Origin: Magnetococcales bacterium
Lineage (GTDB): Bacteria > Pseudomonadota > Magnetococcia > Magnetococcales > JADFYX01
Reading direction: 5' to 3'
Length of the DNA: 37,562 bases
Assembly (NCBI GenBank): GCA_015232405.1
Contig: JADFZS010000051.1
Span: forward strand, 1-37,562
Shown here piece after piece: positions 7,866-16,768 of this stretch. Numbering within the stretch: position 1 is the first letter of the stretch; every line of letters starts with the position of its first letter. Made by a program: the position numbers and the translations under genes. The notes beneath the pieces were generated by a model. That model did no database searches. It was not told the origin of the DNA and worked only from the letters and a program-made list of their open reading frames with translations.

Positions 7866-8006
7866 TGGGGGATTGGGGGAGATTATCTCCCCCAATGGGG
7901 GTATGGGGGCAAAGCCCCCATGTATTTATTATTATATATTGGGGCGTTGCCCCAAACCCCACTGGGAAGGGGCAACGCCCCCTTCCCAGACCCATCCCAT
8001 TAAATT
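7866..8006. repeat. Compound mirrored hairpin repeat (type 1 then inverted type 2)
   Basis: The plus-strand half has a stem with 12-bp perfect arms around GATTATC (7872-7896) and GGGGGC-AAA-GCCCCC (7905-7919). After an 18-base AT spacer comes an inverted type 2 unit: TTGGGGC-GTT-GCCCCAA (7939-7955), then CTGGGAAGGGG / CCCCTTCCCAG (7962-7972, 7979-7989), ending GACCCATCCCATTAAATTT. The same compound occurs flipped at 21398-21541. It separates gluQ from the convergent porin gene, so it could terminate both. Confidence 0.9.
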
Positions 8007-8065
8007 TACAACCCCAACCCAACAGCCAAAGGCGATACTTTAATTAGACCCTTAGCCGTTTTTCA

Positions 8066-8782
8066 TTACATACTTTTGGAGACAGTAAAAACCACCCGGT
8101 CGTCTGCATTATCACTAAATAAAGTCTCGCCATCATCGTTTGTACCATAATAGGAGATATCAAGACCTAAACCCTTAAGCTCCGTCGATAGACCAAAACT
8201 GTAATCACTATAACTATCCGGGGTTGTAAAGGCATCACCATAGCTATAACCATAATGGGCCGCTGCGGTTACTGGACCCATGGTGTAATCAACACCCACC
8301 TCGATATATTGTGCCGAATCATCGGATGTAGAGGCTCCAAAATCAGAGGAATAGGAGTATTTAGTACTTAAACCAATATCTGCCACACTATAACTAAGCC
8401 CTAAATAAAACTCTGTAAAATCATATTCTTTACTACCAGGACCACCGGGATAATAATATTGAATCACCCCCAAATCCAACCCCAAACCACCTGCTACCTC
8501 CGTGGCATATCCACCATAAAGATCAAACTCCATCTGCGAATCACCAAAATCAACATTTGATCCCCATGTACCAAGATAAAATCCGCTTTTATGGGAAAGA
8601 TCAAAACCACCTTGAACAGCTGGCCCCTCAGATGTTTGAGATACACCACGCCAGACATAATCTGTGGTCATGGCAACATTGGCAGAAAGATCAAAACCAC
8701 CAACTTCTGAACCAGCTAGTGAGGTAGTAGGAATGGTCATAAGAGCTATAACCAAGCCGATTTTCTTCGCTTTATCGTACAT
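8066..8782 (-). CDS. TorF-family putative outer-membrane protein
   Basis: 238 residues. A signal peptide runs to about residue 24 (IALMTIPTTSLAG). The mature part begins LSANVAMTTDYVWRGVSQT, the hallmark of the TorF-like family (TIGR02001), and continues with alternating aromatic and polar residues typical of a beta-barrel, ending with a terminal strand (DDRVVFTVSKSM). It presumably sits in the outer membrane; its cargo is unknown. AAAAGGAAA precedes the ATG. It is convergent with gluQ and divergent from the lipoprotein gene, and appears to be a single-gene unit. Confidence 0.85.
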   Translation of the reverse strand: MYDKAKKIGLVIALMTIPTTSLAGSEVGGFDLSANVAMTTDYVWRGVSQTSEGPAVQGGFDLSHKSGFYLGTWGSNVDFGDSQMEFDLYGGYATEVAGGLGLDLGVIQYYYPGGPGSKEYDFTEFYLGLSYSVADIGLSTKYSYSSDFGASTSDDSAQYIEVGVDYTMGPVTAAAHYGYSYGDAFTTPDSYSDYSFGLSTELKGLGLDISYYGTNDDGETLFSDNADDRVVFTVSKSM

Positions 8783-9139
8783 TTTTTTTTCCTTTTATTC
8801 GGGGCTGAGAAATAGTTGAATTGATTTTTTATAAAAAAACCAAACAACCTATACCCATTACCCTACAGAATAATTATGCCATTATTGCAAACATATGATA
8901 TATATGGGATATTGCTGAAATATGTAGCTTTTCACAAAATTATTATTTATAAACAAAGAACACTTTTTAGACCCCCTAGCACAATAATAAAGCAATACGT
9001 CTAAAATATAGGCAAAGAGAGTTCCTGTGATTTGTGCTATATCCAGGGTATAGTTACGTTAATATTTATATGCCGTGAAAACGGTATGAAATTTTTTATG
9101 CAAATGGTCCCTAATGTTTAAAAAAGGTAGATTAAGACA
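8783..9139. promoter_or_regulatory. AT-rich gap between divergent porin and lipoprotein genes
   Basis: 357 bases with no coding sequence that I can support. It must contain promoters for both flanking genes, but I see no convincing -35/-10 pair. A small hairpin CCGT-GAAA-ACGG lies near 9073-9084, upstream of the lipoprotein gene. No family hairpin repeat is present. Confidence 0.4.
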
Positions 9140-9691
9140 ATGAAGAATAAATTTTTACTTTTAGCTCTTGCTTCCATGTTTATAGCTCTGTCTGGCTGCT
9201 CTAAAAAAATGTTTACCAACGAAGGAAAACTAGATGACAACACCGACTTAGCCGGGTTTGGCAAGGTACAGCACGATATTAATGAAGCTGAAGATGCCCC
9301 TCCAGGTTATGTAAAAGGGGAAAAAGGGCTGTTTTCATTTAGTAAGGATGGAATTTTTGGTAGTGCAAGTAGCTCCGATGATGATAAAAAAGTCAGAGCA
9401 GACAAGCTATTTGCCGGAGCCTTAAAGGTAATTCTAGGAATGCCCATCATGGCAGCAAACCGCGATGGAGGATTGATTGCTACCGACTGGAAAATAGACC
9501 CTGCAAACAAAAACACCCGTTATCGCATAAATATCCACATAACAGGACGCGATCCTTATGGCGAGGTTGATGTTGTTGTTTTAAAACAACAAAAAACTAT
9601 AAACGCCTGGATGGATCAACCAAACGATGAAGCAGCAGCCCGAAGCATAGCCAAAAGCATACGCAAACAGGCCCAGATAGTTCGGCCTTAA
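9140..9691 (+). CDS. DUF3576-like lipoprotein
   Basis: 183 residues. A lipoprotein signal peptide ends in the lipobox ALSGC (Cys20), so it should be membrane-anchored in the envelope. The C-terminal half (LFAGALKVILGMPIMAANRD, then GGLIATDWKID and YRINIHITGRD) resembles the DUF3576 family common in alphaproteobacteria, where the matching segment reads roughly FMPL-SAD-FGGVIITDW. The middle is charged and probably flexible. The molecular role is unknown. It is a single gene ahead of a repeat cluster. Confidence 0.75.
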   Translation: MKNKFLLLALASMFIALSGCSKKMFTNEGKLDDNTDLAGFGKVQHDINEAEDAPPGYVKGEKGLFSFSKDGIFGSASSSDDDKKVRADKLFAGALKVILGMPIMAANRDGGLIATDWKIDPANKNTRYRINIHITGRDPYGEVDVVVLKQQKTINAWMDQPNDEAAARSIAKSIRKQAQIVRP

Positions 9692-9747
9692 GTTACAGTT
9701 ATTTCAAACCAAAATTGCACATATAGGAATAAAAATAAACTAATATG

Positions 9748-9885
9748 GGTCAAGGGAGATTATCTCCCTTGTGGGTTTGGGTAAAGCCCAAGGTTTTGCC
9801 TTTGTTTTTAAGCCTTTACATTTAAAAGCGTGGGGGTTTGTGAGTCTGCAAAGCCACCCAAGGTTCTGCTTTTGACTCTGTTTTT
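9748..9885 (+). repeat. Hairpin repeat, long form
   Basis: Hairpin 1 (CAAGGGAGAT, T, ATCTCCCTTG; 9751-9771), then hairpin 2 (TTGGG-TAAAG-CCCAA; 9777-9791). AAGCCTTTA and AAAAGCG follow, then a decayed third module with CTGCAA at its centre (about 9830-9880). It is homologous to the copies at the window start. It lies downstream of the lipoprotein gene. Confidence 0.85.
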
Positions 9886-9897
9886 TTGATTTGAATT

Positions 9898-9946
9898 AAG
9901 CAACAATCAATGGGTAAAAACACATACCCATTGATTGTTGCTTTTT
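9898..9946 (+). terminator. Strong intrinsic terminator
   Basis: A perfect 19-bp stem (9898-9916 with 9925-9943), an 8-base loop, and a run of T residues on the plus strand. The plus-strand polarity fits termination of transcripts coming from the lipoprotein gene through the repeat. On the minus strand it follows the stop of the 190-residue gene by only about 8 bases, and may also serve that gene despite lacking a T-run there. Confidence 0.8.
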
Positions 9947-9953
9947 TGAATTT

Positions 9954-10526
9954 CTAAGAATTAGCAGCAGCCGCAGCAGCTGCCTCCTTGGTAACCATAC
10001 CATCATCAATTCTGTCAGAACCAGCAATAGTTGTACCTATGGGAACAATGGGTAGAGGTATGGTCAGGTTGGCGGTCATGGTTGAAACCGGCGTCTCCAA
10101 TTTGGCAAATTCACCTGTTTGATAATCGACAAATTTATTTAAACTATCGGTCTCCTTGGCGCGACCCACAATCTCATTAGCCATTTTAGCTGTAGTATGG
10201 GCAAGACATACTCCAACACCACCTTTGTCCGATACAACAATAGAAAACAACTTAACCGCTGGGGTTAAATCCGCCATTGTCGTGCCTTTTAAATAACCCA
10301 ACTCTATAAGAGCATCAGGGCCACCAATAACCGCCTCGGGATAGTTGCCACGATCCCGATAATATTGCAGACAGGCTGCACTTATAGTATAGAAAAGACC
10401 AAGCAATATTGCGGTCTTATCCGGCTCTTCAATATCTTGAACCGCACTTTCCCGAATCTCCCTTAATCTTAGCAGTCCCCAAAAAAGAACCACCAAAAAA
10501 CCTGTGACTATTAGCATGGTTGACAT
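9954..10526 (-). CDS. Membrane-anchored protein of unknown function
   Basis: 190 residues. One N-terminal membrane segment (about residues 4-20, MLIVTGFLVVLFWGLLRL) is followed by a soluble region that should lie outside the cytoplasm or along the membrane. The part from residue 40 to 115 (LFYTISAACLQYYRDRGNYPEAV; VCLAHTTAKMANEIV) loosely recalls pilin-like architecture, with an N-terminal helix followed by a small globular domain, but there is no prepilin cleavage motif. It ends in an alanine run. I do not recognise a family. It is a single gene on the minus strand, divergent from tusA. Confidence 0.7.
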   Translation of the reverse strand: MSTMLIVTGFLVVLFWGLLRLREIRESAVQDIEEPDKTAILLGLFYTISAACLQYYRDRGNYPEAVIGGPDALIELGYLKGTTMADLTPAVKLFSIVVSDKGGVGVCLAHTTAKMANEIVGRAKETDSLNKFVDYQTGEFAKLETPVSTMTANLTIPLPIVPIGTTIAGSDRIDDGMVTKEAAAAAAANS

Positions 10527-10673
10527 TTTGTTACCATTCCCATGAAATTACAAAGTGGTTATTGTTGAATAATATAGCTAAAACTCAACCCAATACTTGT
10601 TAAAAGTTATAGCTGCAAAACTAGCTACTAATCTCCCCATAATAAAAAATTATCAATTAATTGCAAATTATCA

Positions 10674-10703
10674 TGGAAAGTGTAAGCAATTTCAGAGTAT
10701 ACT
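10674..10703 (+). promoter_or_regulatory. Possible sigma70 promoter for tusA-dsrE2
   Basis: TGGAAA (10674-10679), an 18-base spacer and TATACT (10698-10703) form a reasonable sigma70-like pair about 84 bases upstream of the tusA start. No operator is recognised. Confidence 0.4.
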
Positions 10704-10786
10704 GTTTTTCTAATATACACCAAACAAGACAAATACCAAGCCCATTGAGTCTATTCTCAGTGGGTCAAATTTTCAAGGAGATAGAA

Positions 10787-11011
10787 ATGGCTGACACAAC
10801 ATTAGATGCAAAAGGACTAAACTGTCCTCTTCCTATACTTCGTGCAAAAAAAGCTCTTAAATCTATGGAGGCTGGTCAAGTTTTAGCGGTTGAAGCTACA
10901 GACCCCGGTTCTGCCAAAGATTTTGAATCTTTTTGTAACCAAACTGGTAACGAGTTGGTTTCATCCTCAGAAGAGAACAATATCTATCACTTTGAAATTC
11001 GCAAGACTTGA
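10787..11011 (+). CDS. tusA: TusA-family sulfur carrier
   Basis: 74 residues. The defining CPxP motif is intact (KGLNCPLPILRAKKAL, Cys13), and that cysteine carries sulfur as a persulfide. TusA proteins pass sulfur to tRNA thiolation, molybdenum cofactor enzymes or dissimilatory sulfur oxidation. The start at 10787 is set by AAGGAG six bases upstream; an in-frame start at 10661 would add 42 residues with no family match. The dsrE2-like gene starts 16 bases after the stop. That pairing, without tusBCDE in view, leans toward sulfur trafficking more than tRNA modification. Confidence 0.9.
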   Translation: MADTTLDAKGLNCPLPILRAKKALKSMEAGQVLAVEATDPGSAKDFESFCNQTGNELVSSSEENNIYHFEIRKT

Positions 11012-11027
11012 TTAAGGAGATTAAGAG

Positions 11028-11498
11028 ATGGCTGATCAAAAAAAGCTAGCGATTATTGCGACTAAAGGCACACTGGATTTTGCCTATCCGCCACTTATTC
11101 TGGCTACAACCGCTGCTGCTCTTGACTATGAAGTTACAATCTTCTGGACCTTCTATGGTCTGCAAGTTCTTAAAAAAGAGCGCAACTTAAAAATATCACC
11201 ACTTGGTAATCCCGGAATGCCCATGCCTGTTCCCATGCCTGTTCTAGTTCAGGCTATGCCCGGAATGGAGAGCATGGCAACAGTTATGATGAAGCAAAAA
11301 ATGGCTAGTAAGGGTGTTGCTAGCATTGAAGAGTTATACGATATGGCTGTTGAGTCTGATGTACAGATGATCGCCTGTCAAATGACAGTTGACCTCTTTG
11401 ATTTTAAACATTCTGACCTACTTGACGGTATCGAATATGCTGGTGCTGCAAGATTTTTTGAAGTTGCCCAAGAGGCAGATATTTCGCTATTTATTTAA
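11028..11498 (+). CDS. DsrE2-like sulfurtransferase accessory protein
   Basis: 156 residues. It has a DsrE/F-like fold pattern (LAIIATKGTLDFAYPPLIL; ALDYEVTIFWTFYGL) and the conserved cysteine of the DsrE2 group in MIACQMTVD (Cys117). A hydrophobic, Met/Pro-rich central segment is also typical of this membrane-associated group. DsrE2 proteins bind sulfane sulfur and work with TusA, encoded just upstream. AAGGAG precedes the ATG. Two terminator-like hairpins follow the stop, so the operon is just these two genes. Confidence 0.88.
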   Translation: MADQKKLAIIATKGTLDFAYPPLILATTAAALDYEVTIFWTFYGLQVLKKERNLKISPLGNPGMPMPVPMPVLVQAMPGMESMATVMMKQKMASKGVASIEELYDMAVESDVQMIACQMTVDLFDFKHSDLLDGIEYAGAARFFEVAQEADISLFI

Positions 11499-11511
11499 AA
11501 TTTAGTTGTTC

Positions 11512-11533
11512 AAAACCGGATTATCCGGTTTTT
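11512..11533 (+). terminator. Terminator-like hairpin 1 after dsrE2
   Basis: AAAACCGG-ATTAT-CCGGTTTTT, fourteen bases after the dsrE2 stop; a small GC stem ending in T residues. Confidence 0.6.
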
Positions 11534-11551
11534 ATGTCCGATATAAAAATA

Positions 11552-11589
11552 AAAAAAACCGGAGCCGGTAGTTTGGCTCCGGTTTTTTT
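11552..11589 (+). terminator. Strong intrinsic terminator after tusA-dsrE2
   Basis: AACCGGAGCC, an 8-base loop and GGCTCCGGTT, with a flanking A-run on one side and seven T residues on the other. It works on either strand, so it also insulates argD from upstream transcription. Confidence 0.9.
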
Positions 11590-11677
11590 AGTTGAGAATT
11601 AAGTTAAATTTATTCTTGCTTGCTATTACCCATTTAAAGCTGTTAAATTAAAGGTTTTTTATCTGTCCAAAAAACCG

Positions 11678-11694
11678 TACAAGACTGTACAAGT
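11678..11694 (+). promoter_or_regulatory. Ten-base-period direct repeat before argD
   Basis: GTACAAG occurs twice (11678-11684 and 11688-11694), one helical turn apart, just upstream of the argD start at 11704. It could be a repressor site or chance; it does not match an ArgR box that I can recognise. Confidence 0.25.
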
Positions 11695-11703
11695 GAGATA
11701 GTT

Positions 11704-12876
11704 ATGAGCAACAACCAATCTGTTATGCCTACCTACGGCAGGTTTCCCATCGCATTTGATCATGGTGAAGGAACCATTCTGTGGGATGAGAATGGCAAGA
11801 GATATCTGGATTTTCTCTCTGGTATCGGGGTTAATAATTTGGGTCACTGTCACCCAAAGGTGGTGGATGCGGTACGCAATCAGGTTGGACGCTTGATCCA
11901 TACATCTAATTTATATGGTATTCCCAACCAGGAAAAATTGGCAGATCGTCTAACTGAGAGCTGTTTTGCGGATCAGGTATTTTTTTGCAACAGCGGTGCA
12001 GAGGCCAATGAAGCTGCCATTAAAATGGCAAGAAAAAGTATGCGTGATAACGGTAAAACCAGCCGTTTTGAGATTATTACCGCGATTAACAGCTTTCATG
12101 GTCGAACCCTTGCAACATTAACAGCTACTGGTCAGGAGAAGGTCCACCGTGGCTTTGATCCACTTGTACCGGGATTTCGCTATGTACCCTATAACGATAT
12201 AGATGCGGTTAAAAGTGCAATCACCACGTATACCGCTGCGATAATGGTGGAACCTATCCAGGGTGAGGCAGGTATACAGATTCCTGATAACGGTTATTTA
12301 GCAGACCTACGTAAAATAGCCGATGATGAGGGCCTGCTTTTGATACTGGATGAGGTGCAAACAGGAATGGGACGCACAGGTAAAATGTGGTGTCACCAAT
12401 GGAGTGATGTTATTCCTGACATTATGACCAGTGCCAAGGCGTTGGCTTCCGGGCTACCTATGGGTGCTCTTTTGACCACCAAAGAGGCTGCTAAAGCTTT
12501 TTCACCGGGAACCCACGGCTCTACCTTTGGTGGTAGTCCATTGGTTTCTGCTGCTGCTCTGGCAACAATAGAGACTATCATTGACGATGATGTTATTGGT
12601 GAAGTTGTTCCTAAAGGTGAGTATCTACTCAAAAAATTAACTGAACTTATGAATCAGCATAAGCTGGTCAAATCGGTGCGTGGACGGGGTTTAATGGCAG
12701 CAGTGGAGCTTAACTCACCAGCTGAAGCTGTGGTCAGTGTTGTGTTGACCAGAGGTCTTTTGGTTAGCTGCCAGATGGGAACCATCATCCGTATACTGCC
12801 ACCTTTAACCGTTAGCTATGAAGAGATAGACGAGGCTGTTTCCATTCTCGACCAAGCAATAGCGGATATTTTTTAG
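11704..12876 (+). CDS. argD: Acetylornithine aminotransferase
   Basis: 390 residues, the normal length. It transaminates N-acetylglutamate semialdehyde to N-acetylornithine using PLP, in cytoplasmic arginine synthesis. Class III aminotransferase signatures are present: the FFCNSGAEANEAAIK cofactor-binding segment, LILDEVQTGMGRTGKMW, and the Schiff-base lysine Lys245 in TSAKALASGLPMGA. No strong Shine-Dalgarno is seen before the ATG. It is the first gene of argDFGH; a hairpin with a T-run separates it from argF. Some ArgD enzymes also serve lysine synthesis (succinyldiaminopimelate), which sequence alone cannot exclude. Confidence 0.95.
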   Translation: MSNNQSVMPTYGRFPIAFDHGEGTILWDENGKRYLDFLSGIGVNNLGHCHPKVVDAVRNQVGRLIHTSNLYGIPNQEKLADRLTESCFADQVFFCNSGAEANEAAIKMARKSMRDNGKTSRFEIITAINSFHGRTLATLTATGQEKVHRGFDPLVPGFRYVPYNDIDAVKSAITTYTAAIMVEPIQGEAGIQIPDNGYLADLRKIADDEGLLLILDEVQTGMGRTGKMWCHQWSDVIPDIMTSAKALASGLPMGALLTTKEAAKAFSPGTHGSTFGGSPLVSAAALATIETIIDDDVIGEVVPKGEYLLKKLTELMNQHKLVKSVRGRGLMAAVELNSPAEAVVSVVLTRGLLVSCQMGTIIRILPPLTVSYEEIDEAVSILDQAIADIF

Positions 12877-12900
12877 GAAATCTTTTTTTTTCATGGCCCT

Positions 12901-12938
12901 AACCCGGACATATCCTTTACTGTCCGGGTTTAATTTTT
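12901..12938 (+). terminator. Hairpin with T-run between argD and argF
   Basis: A perfect 10-bp stem AACCCGGACA / TGTCCGGGTT (12901-12910, 12921-12930), a 10-base loop, then TAATTTTTT. This is a good intrinsic terminator inside an otherwise collinear arginine operon. It may give partial termination or attenuation, making argD more abundant than argFGH; alternatively argF has its own start. Confidence 0.75.
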
Positions 12939-12953
12939 TAAAAAGTGCAGACC

Positions 12954-13895
12954 ATGGCTATAATCCAAGATACAAAACGGGATCTTCTCTCTCTTTCTGA
13001 CCTTACACCCGATGAAATTCAACGGCTGTTCAGTCGTGCTGCCACCTTGAAAAGGGCGGTAAAAGCAAGAAAAGTAACCCACACCTTAAAAGGGCGAACC
13101 CTGGGGATGATTTTTGAAAAACCCTCATCACGTACCCGAGTATCATTTGAGGTGGGGATGTTTCAGTTAGGAGGACACGCTCTTTTTCTCTCCTCCAAAG
13201 AGATTCAGCTGGGTCGTGGTGAAGATATTTCCGATAGTGCCAAGGTTTTTTCTCGCTATCTGGACGGTTTGATGATCCGTACATTTGCCCATAAAAATGT
13301 TGAAACCATGGCAAAATGCGCGACAATTCCGGTTATAAATGGTCTATCAGACGATTTTCACCCCTGTCAGGTGCTCACAGATATTTTCACCTATCAAGAA
13401 AAACGTGGCTCTTTGCGGGGACGTAAAGTAGCCTGGATAGGTGATGGCAATAATATGGCCCACTCTTGGATCATGGCTGTATCAAAAGTTGGCTGCCAGC
13501 TCTCTTTGGCCTGTCCTGCTGGTTATGATCCCGACCCCAAGGTGATAGAAAAGGCCCACAAGGATATCGCAGTGCAGGGAGAAGGCTCGATACAGTTAAC
13601 CAAAGATCCCAAGGAGGCTGCCAACGGTGCGGATCTGGTTATTACCGATACCTGGACATCCATGGGTCAAGAGGCTGAGAGAGAGCGTCGTCTACGGGCA
13701 TTTGAAGGTTTTTGTGTGGACAATGCAATGATGAAACTGGCACAAGAAGATGCCCTTTTTATGCACTGTCTACCAGCCCATAGGGGTGAAGAGGTCACCA
13801 GCGAGGTTATGGACGGTCAGCAGTCGGTTATTTGGGACGAAGCGGAAAACCGTCTCCATGTGCAAAAAGCAATTTTGGAATGGTTATTGGTATAA
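12954..13895 (+). CDS. argF: Ornithine carbamoyltransferase
   Basis: 313 residues. It makes citrulline from ornithine and carbamoyl phosphate. The carbamoyl-phosphate motif SSRTR is at 58-62, HPCQ at 136-139, and the ornithine-site motif HCLP at 271-274. DTWTSMGQE is also typical. I chose ATG 12954; an in-frame GTG at 12945 would add three residues and has no better ribosome binding site. It is the second gene of the arginine cluster, 41 bases ahead of argG. Confidence 0.95.
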   Translation: MAIIQDTKRDLLSLSDLTPDEIQRLFSRAATLKRAVKARKVTHTLKGRTLGMIFEKPSSRTRVSFEVGMFQLGGHALFLSSKEIQLGRGEDISDSAKVFSRYLDGLMIRTFAHKNVETMAKCATIPVINGLSDDFHPCQVLTDIFTYQEKRGSLRGRKVAWIGDGNNMAHSWIMAVSKVGCQLSLACPAGYDPDPKVIEKAHKDIAVQGEGSIQLTKDPKEAANGADLVITDTWTSMGQEAERERRLRAFEGFCVDNAMMKLAQEDALFMHCLPAHRGEEVTSEVMDGQQSVIWDEAENRLHVQKAILEWLLV

Positions 13896-13936
13896 AACAA
13901 GAGGCGGGTTTATAAGTTTTTCTAGGAGTTAGCATT

Positions 13937-15154
13937 ATGTCGGATGAAATCAAAAAGGTAGTATTAGCATATTCTGGTGGTTTGGATACCTCAATTATTC
14001 TTAAATGGTTGCAGGACGAATACCAGTGTGAAGTTGTGGCATTTGCTGCTGATCTGGGCCAGGGTAAAGAGTTGGAAGAGGCACGGGTAAAGGCAGAAAA
14101 TTTTGGTATTAAAGAGATATATGTCGAAGATCTCAAAGAGGAGTTTGTGCGAGACTATGTTTTTCCCATGTATCGAGCCAACGCTCTTTATGAAGGGGTC
14201 TACCATCTTGGCACCTCCATCGCCCGTCCTTTAATTGCCAAACGGCAGATTGAAATTGCCAATGAAACCGGGGCCCAAGCGGTTTCCCATGGTGCCACTG
14301 GTAAAGGTAACGATCAAGTCCGCTTTGAGCTGGGTTATTATGCTAAACGTCCTGATATCAAGGTTATTGCTCCTTGGCGTGAGTGGGATTTAAACTCACG
14401 GGATAAACTACTGGCTTATGCCGATAAACATAATATTCCGGTTCCCCGTGATAAAAGGGGTGAGTCTCCCTATTCCATGGACAGAAACCTTCTGCACATC
14501 TCCTTTGAAGGCAAGGTGCTAGAAGACCCTTTTGCCGAACCCGATGAAGATATGTTTGTGCTGTCGGTCTCCCCGGAGAATGCACCGGACAAACCAACAT
14601 ATATCGAAATAAGCTTTGAGAAAGGTGACCCGGTAGCAATTGATGGTCAAGCCCTATCTCCTGCCAACATGCTGGCTCGTTTAAATGAGCTGGGCGGTTC
14701 TAACGGTATTGGTCGTTTGGATCTGGTGGAAAACCGCTATGTTGGCATGAAGTCCCGTGGTGTCTATGAAACACCGGGTGGCACAATCCTGGGTGTGGCC
14801 CATAGAGCTATGGAGTCTTTAACCTTGGATCGTGAGGTGGCTCATTTAAAAGATGAGTTGGTTCCCAGATATGCCACCCTCATATATAACGGTTACTGGT
14901 TTAGCCCAGAGCGGACTATGTTACAGACCATGATTGATGCCTCACAGGCCAATGTTAACGGTGTGGTACGGCTAAAACTCTATAAAGGTAATGTTATTGT
15001 GGTGGGTCGTAAGTCCGACAAAAGCCTTTTTGATCCAGAAATTGCCACCTTTGAAGATGATAAAGGGGCCTATGATCAAGGGGATGCCACCGGATTTATT
15101 AAACTAAATGCTCTGCGCATTCGTATTGATGCCATGTTACGGAAGGGTTCATGA
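13937..15154 (+). CDS. argG: Argininosuccinate synthase
   Basis: 405 residues, the standard length. It joins citrulline and aspartate with ATP. The PP-loop AYSGGLDTS is at about residues 11-19, and [17 protein letters not shown] and [22 protein letters not shown] are characteristic. TAGGAG lies upstream of the ATG. Its stop overlaps the argH start by four bases (ATGA), so the two are translationally coupled. No irregularity is seen. Confidence 0.97.
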   Translation: MSDEIKKVVLAYSGGLDTSIILKWLQDEYQCEVVAFAADLGQGKELEEARVKAENFGIKEIYVEDLKEEFVRDYVFPMYRANALYEGVYHLGTSIARPLIAKRQIEIANETGAQAVSHGATGKGNDQVRFELGYYAKRPDIKVIAPWREWDLNSRDKLLAYADKHNIPVPRDKRGESPYSMDRNLLHISFEGKVLEDPFAEPDEDMFVLSVSPENAPDKPTYIEISFEKGDPVAIDGQALSPANMLARLNELGGSNGIGRLDLVENRYVGMKSRGVYETPGGTILGVAHRAMESLTLDREVAHLKDELVPRYATLIYNGYWFSPERTMLQTMIDASQANVNGVVRLKLYKGNVIVVGRKSDKSLFDPEIATFEDDKGAYDQGDATGFIKLNALRIRIDAMLRKGS

Positions 15155-16545
15155 GTTCGGCTCCAAAAAAATTGTGGGGAGGTAGGTTCAGCCAGTCTAC
15201 CGATGTGTTTGTCGAGGCTTTTACCTCCTCCATAGCCTATGATTCCCGTCTTTTTCGCCATGATATCCTGGCCTCTAAAATCCACTGTCAAATGTTGGGT
15301 CGTCAGGGAATTATAGCTCAAGAGGAGGTGGAAGAGATTATCCGGGGTCTGGATCTGGTTCATAAAGAGCTGGAGGATGGCAAACTACCTTTTGACGACT
15401 CGTTGGAAGATATCCACATGCATGTGGAGAGTCGTTTAAAAGAGTTGATAGGTCCGGTTGCAGGTAAGCTACACACTGCAAGATCCCGTAACGATCAGGT
15501 GGCAACCGATATTCGCCTCTATCTCAGGGATGAGGTAGATGCCATGGGGTTGACCATCAGGGAGATACAGCAAAACCTGCTAAATTTAGCCAAAGAGCAT
15601 GTTGAGACCATTCTGCCCGGCTTTACCCATCTACAAAATGCCCAACCCATTAGTTTTGCTCACCACCTTTTGGCCTATTTTGAGATGTTTGACCGGGATT
15701 TTGCAAGGTTGGTTGATCTTCGCAAACGGTTAAATCAACTACCGTTAGGTTCTGCTGCCCTGGCTGGAACTCCTTTTCCTGTGGATCGGGAGTGGGTTGC
15801 CCAGCAGTTGGGTTTTACTGGCATATGTCAAAACTCCCTGGATGCTGTATCAGACCGGGATTTTGCCGTGGAGCTAGCCAGTGCTTCAGCTCTGATTATG
15901 ACCCATTTTTCCCGTTTTTCCGAAGAGTTGATTTTATGGTCATCTCCTTCGTTCGGTTTTGTTGAGTTATCGGATGCGTTTTGTACCGGCTCTAGCATCA
16001 TGCCCCAGAAGAAAAACCCGGATATACCTGAGTTGGTACGGGGTAAAACAGGGCGTGTTGTGGGTAATTTGATGGCCCTGTTAACCTTAATGAAGGGTCT
16101 GCCACTGGCTTATAACCGGGATATGCAGGAAGATAAAGAGCCAATTTTTGACACAATTGATACAGTTCGTGGTGTTTTACGGGTTTTTCGAGATCTAATT
16201 CCCGGTATTACGGTAAATAAAGCTAATATGTTGGCAGCAGCAGGGGAGGGGTATACCACAGCAACAGATTTGGCTGACTATTTGGTGCGCAAAAATATCC
16301 CATTTCGCGAGGCCCATGCTATATCAGGACGTATTGTAAAAATATGTGTCGATAGTGGAAAATCTTTAGACCAACTTACCCTTGCAGCCATGCAGGAGGT
16401 AGATAGTAGAATAGATGCAGATGTCTCCCAGGTATTGACTGTTCAGGCATCAGTAAATGCCAGGGTTTCTCTGGGGGGAACCGCCTTTGCAACGGTTAAA
16501 AAAGCTTTAGAATCAGCTGAAAACAGGATAAATAAAATCAGTTAG
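15151..16545 (+). CDS. argH: Argininosuccinate lyase
   Basis: 464 residues. It splits argininosuccinate into arginine and fumarate, the last step of the pathway. The fumarase/aspartase superfamily signature [12 protein letters not shown] is at 280-291 and holds the catalytic serine loop. [19 protein letters not shown] and TGFTHLQ-like segments ([12 protein letters not shown]) match the family. It overlaps argG by four bases. The fumarate it releases is the substrate of the fumarase encoded earlier in the window. No terminator is recognised directly after it. Confidence 0.97.
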   Translation: MSSAPKKLWGGRFSQSTDVFVEAFTSSIAYDSRLFRHDILASKIHCQMLGRQGIIAQEEVEEIIRGLDLVHKELEDGKLPFDDSLEDIHMHVESRLKELIGPVAGKLHTARSRNDQVATDIRLYLRDEVDAMGLTIREIQQNLLNLAKEHVETILPGFTHLQNAQPISFAHHLLAYFEMFDRDFARLVDLRKRLNQLPLGSAALAGTPFPVDREWVAQQLGFTGICQNSLDAVSDRDFAVELASASALIMTHFSRFSEELILWSSPSFGFVELSDAFCTGSSIMPQKKNPDIPELVRGKTGRVVGNLMALLTLMKGLPLAYNRDMQEDKEPIFDTIDTVRGVLRVFRDLIPGITVNKANMLAAAGEGYTTATDLADYLVRKNIPFREAHAISGRIVKICVDSGKSLDQLTLAAMQEVDSRIDADVSQVLTVQASVNARVSLGGTAFATVKKALESAENRINKIS

Positions 16546-16768
16546 TACTTGCTAATTGAAAATGTGATTAATAGATTTACAAAAAGATGTTAATCTCTTA
16601 TATAGCTAGTAAGTTACATGTAGGATCAAGCTTGCTTGCCAAGTTAACAAGCACACATGTAGTGTAAGTTTGCTCCTAGCAAATACACTTAAAAATGATA
16701 TAGATATATTTTTTGACCCTAAAAAATGTCAGTTACTCTTTACGAGATATTTCAAAACAGGTGATATC

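Noticed and set aside
7822..8047. Short reading frames on both strands after gluQ
   Set aside because: They consist almost wholly of the compound hairpin repeat; translations are Gly/Pro/Trp-rich and mirrored in the frame at 21348-21542.
16546..16768. A structured RNA or terminator after argH
   Set aside because: There are partial inverted repeats (ACATGTA, AAGC/GCTT) but no stable stem with a T-run, and no tRNA-like pattern.
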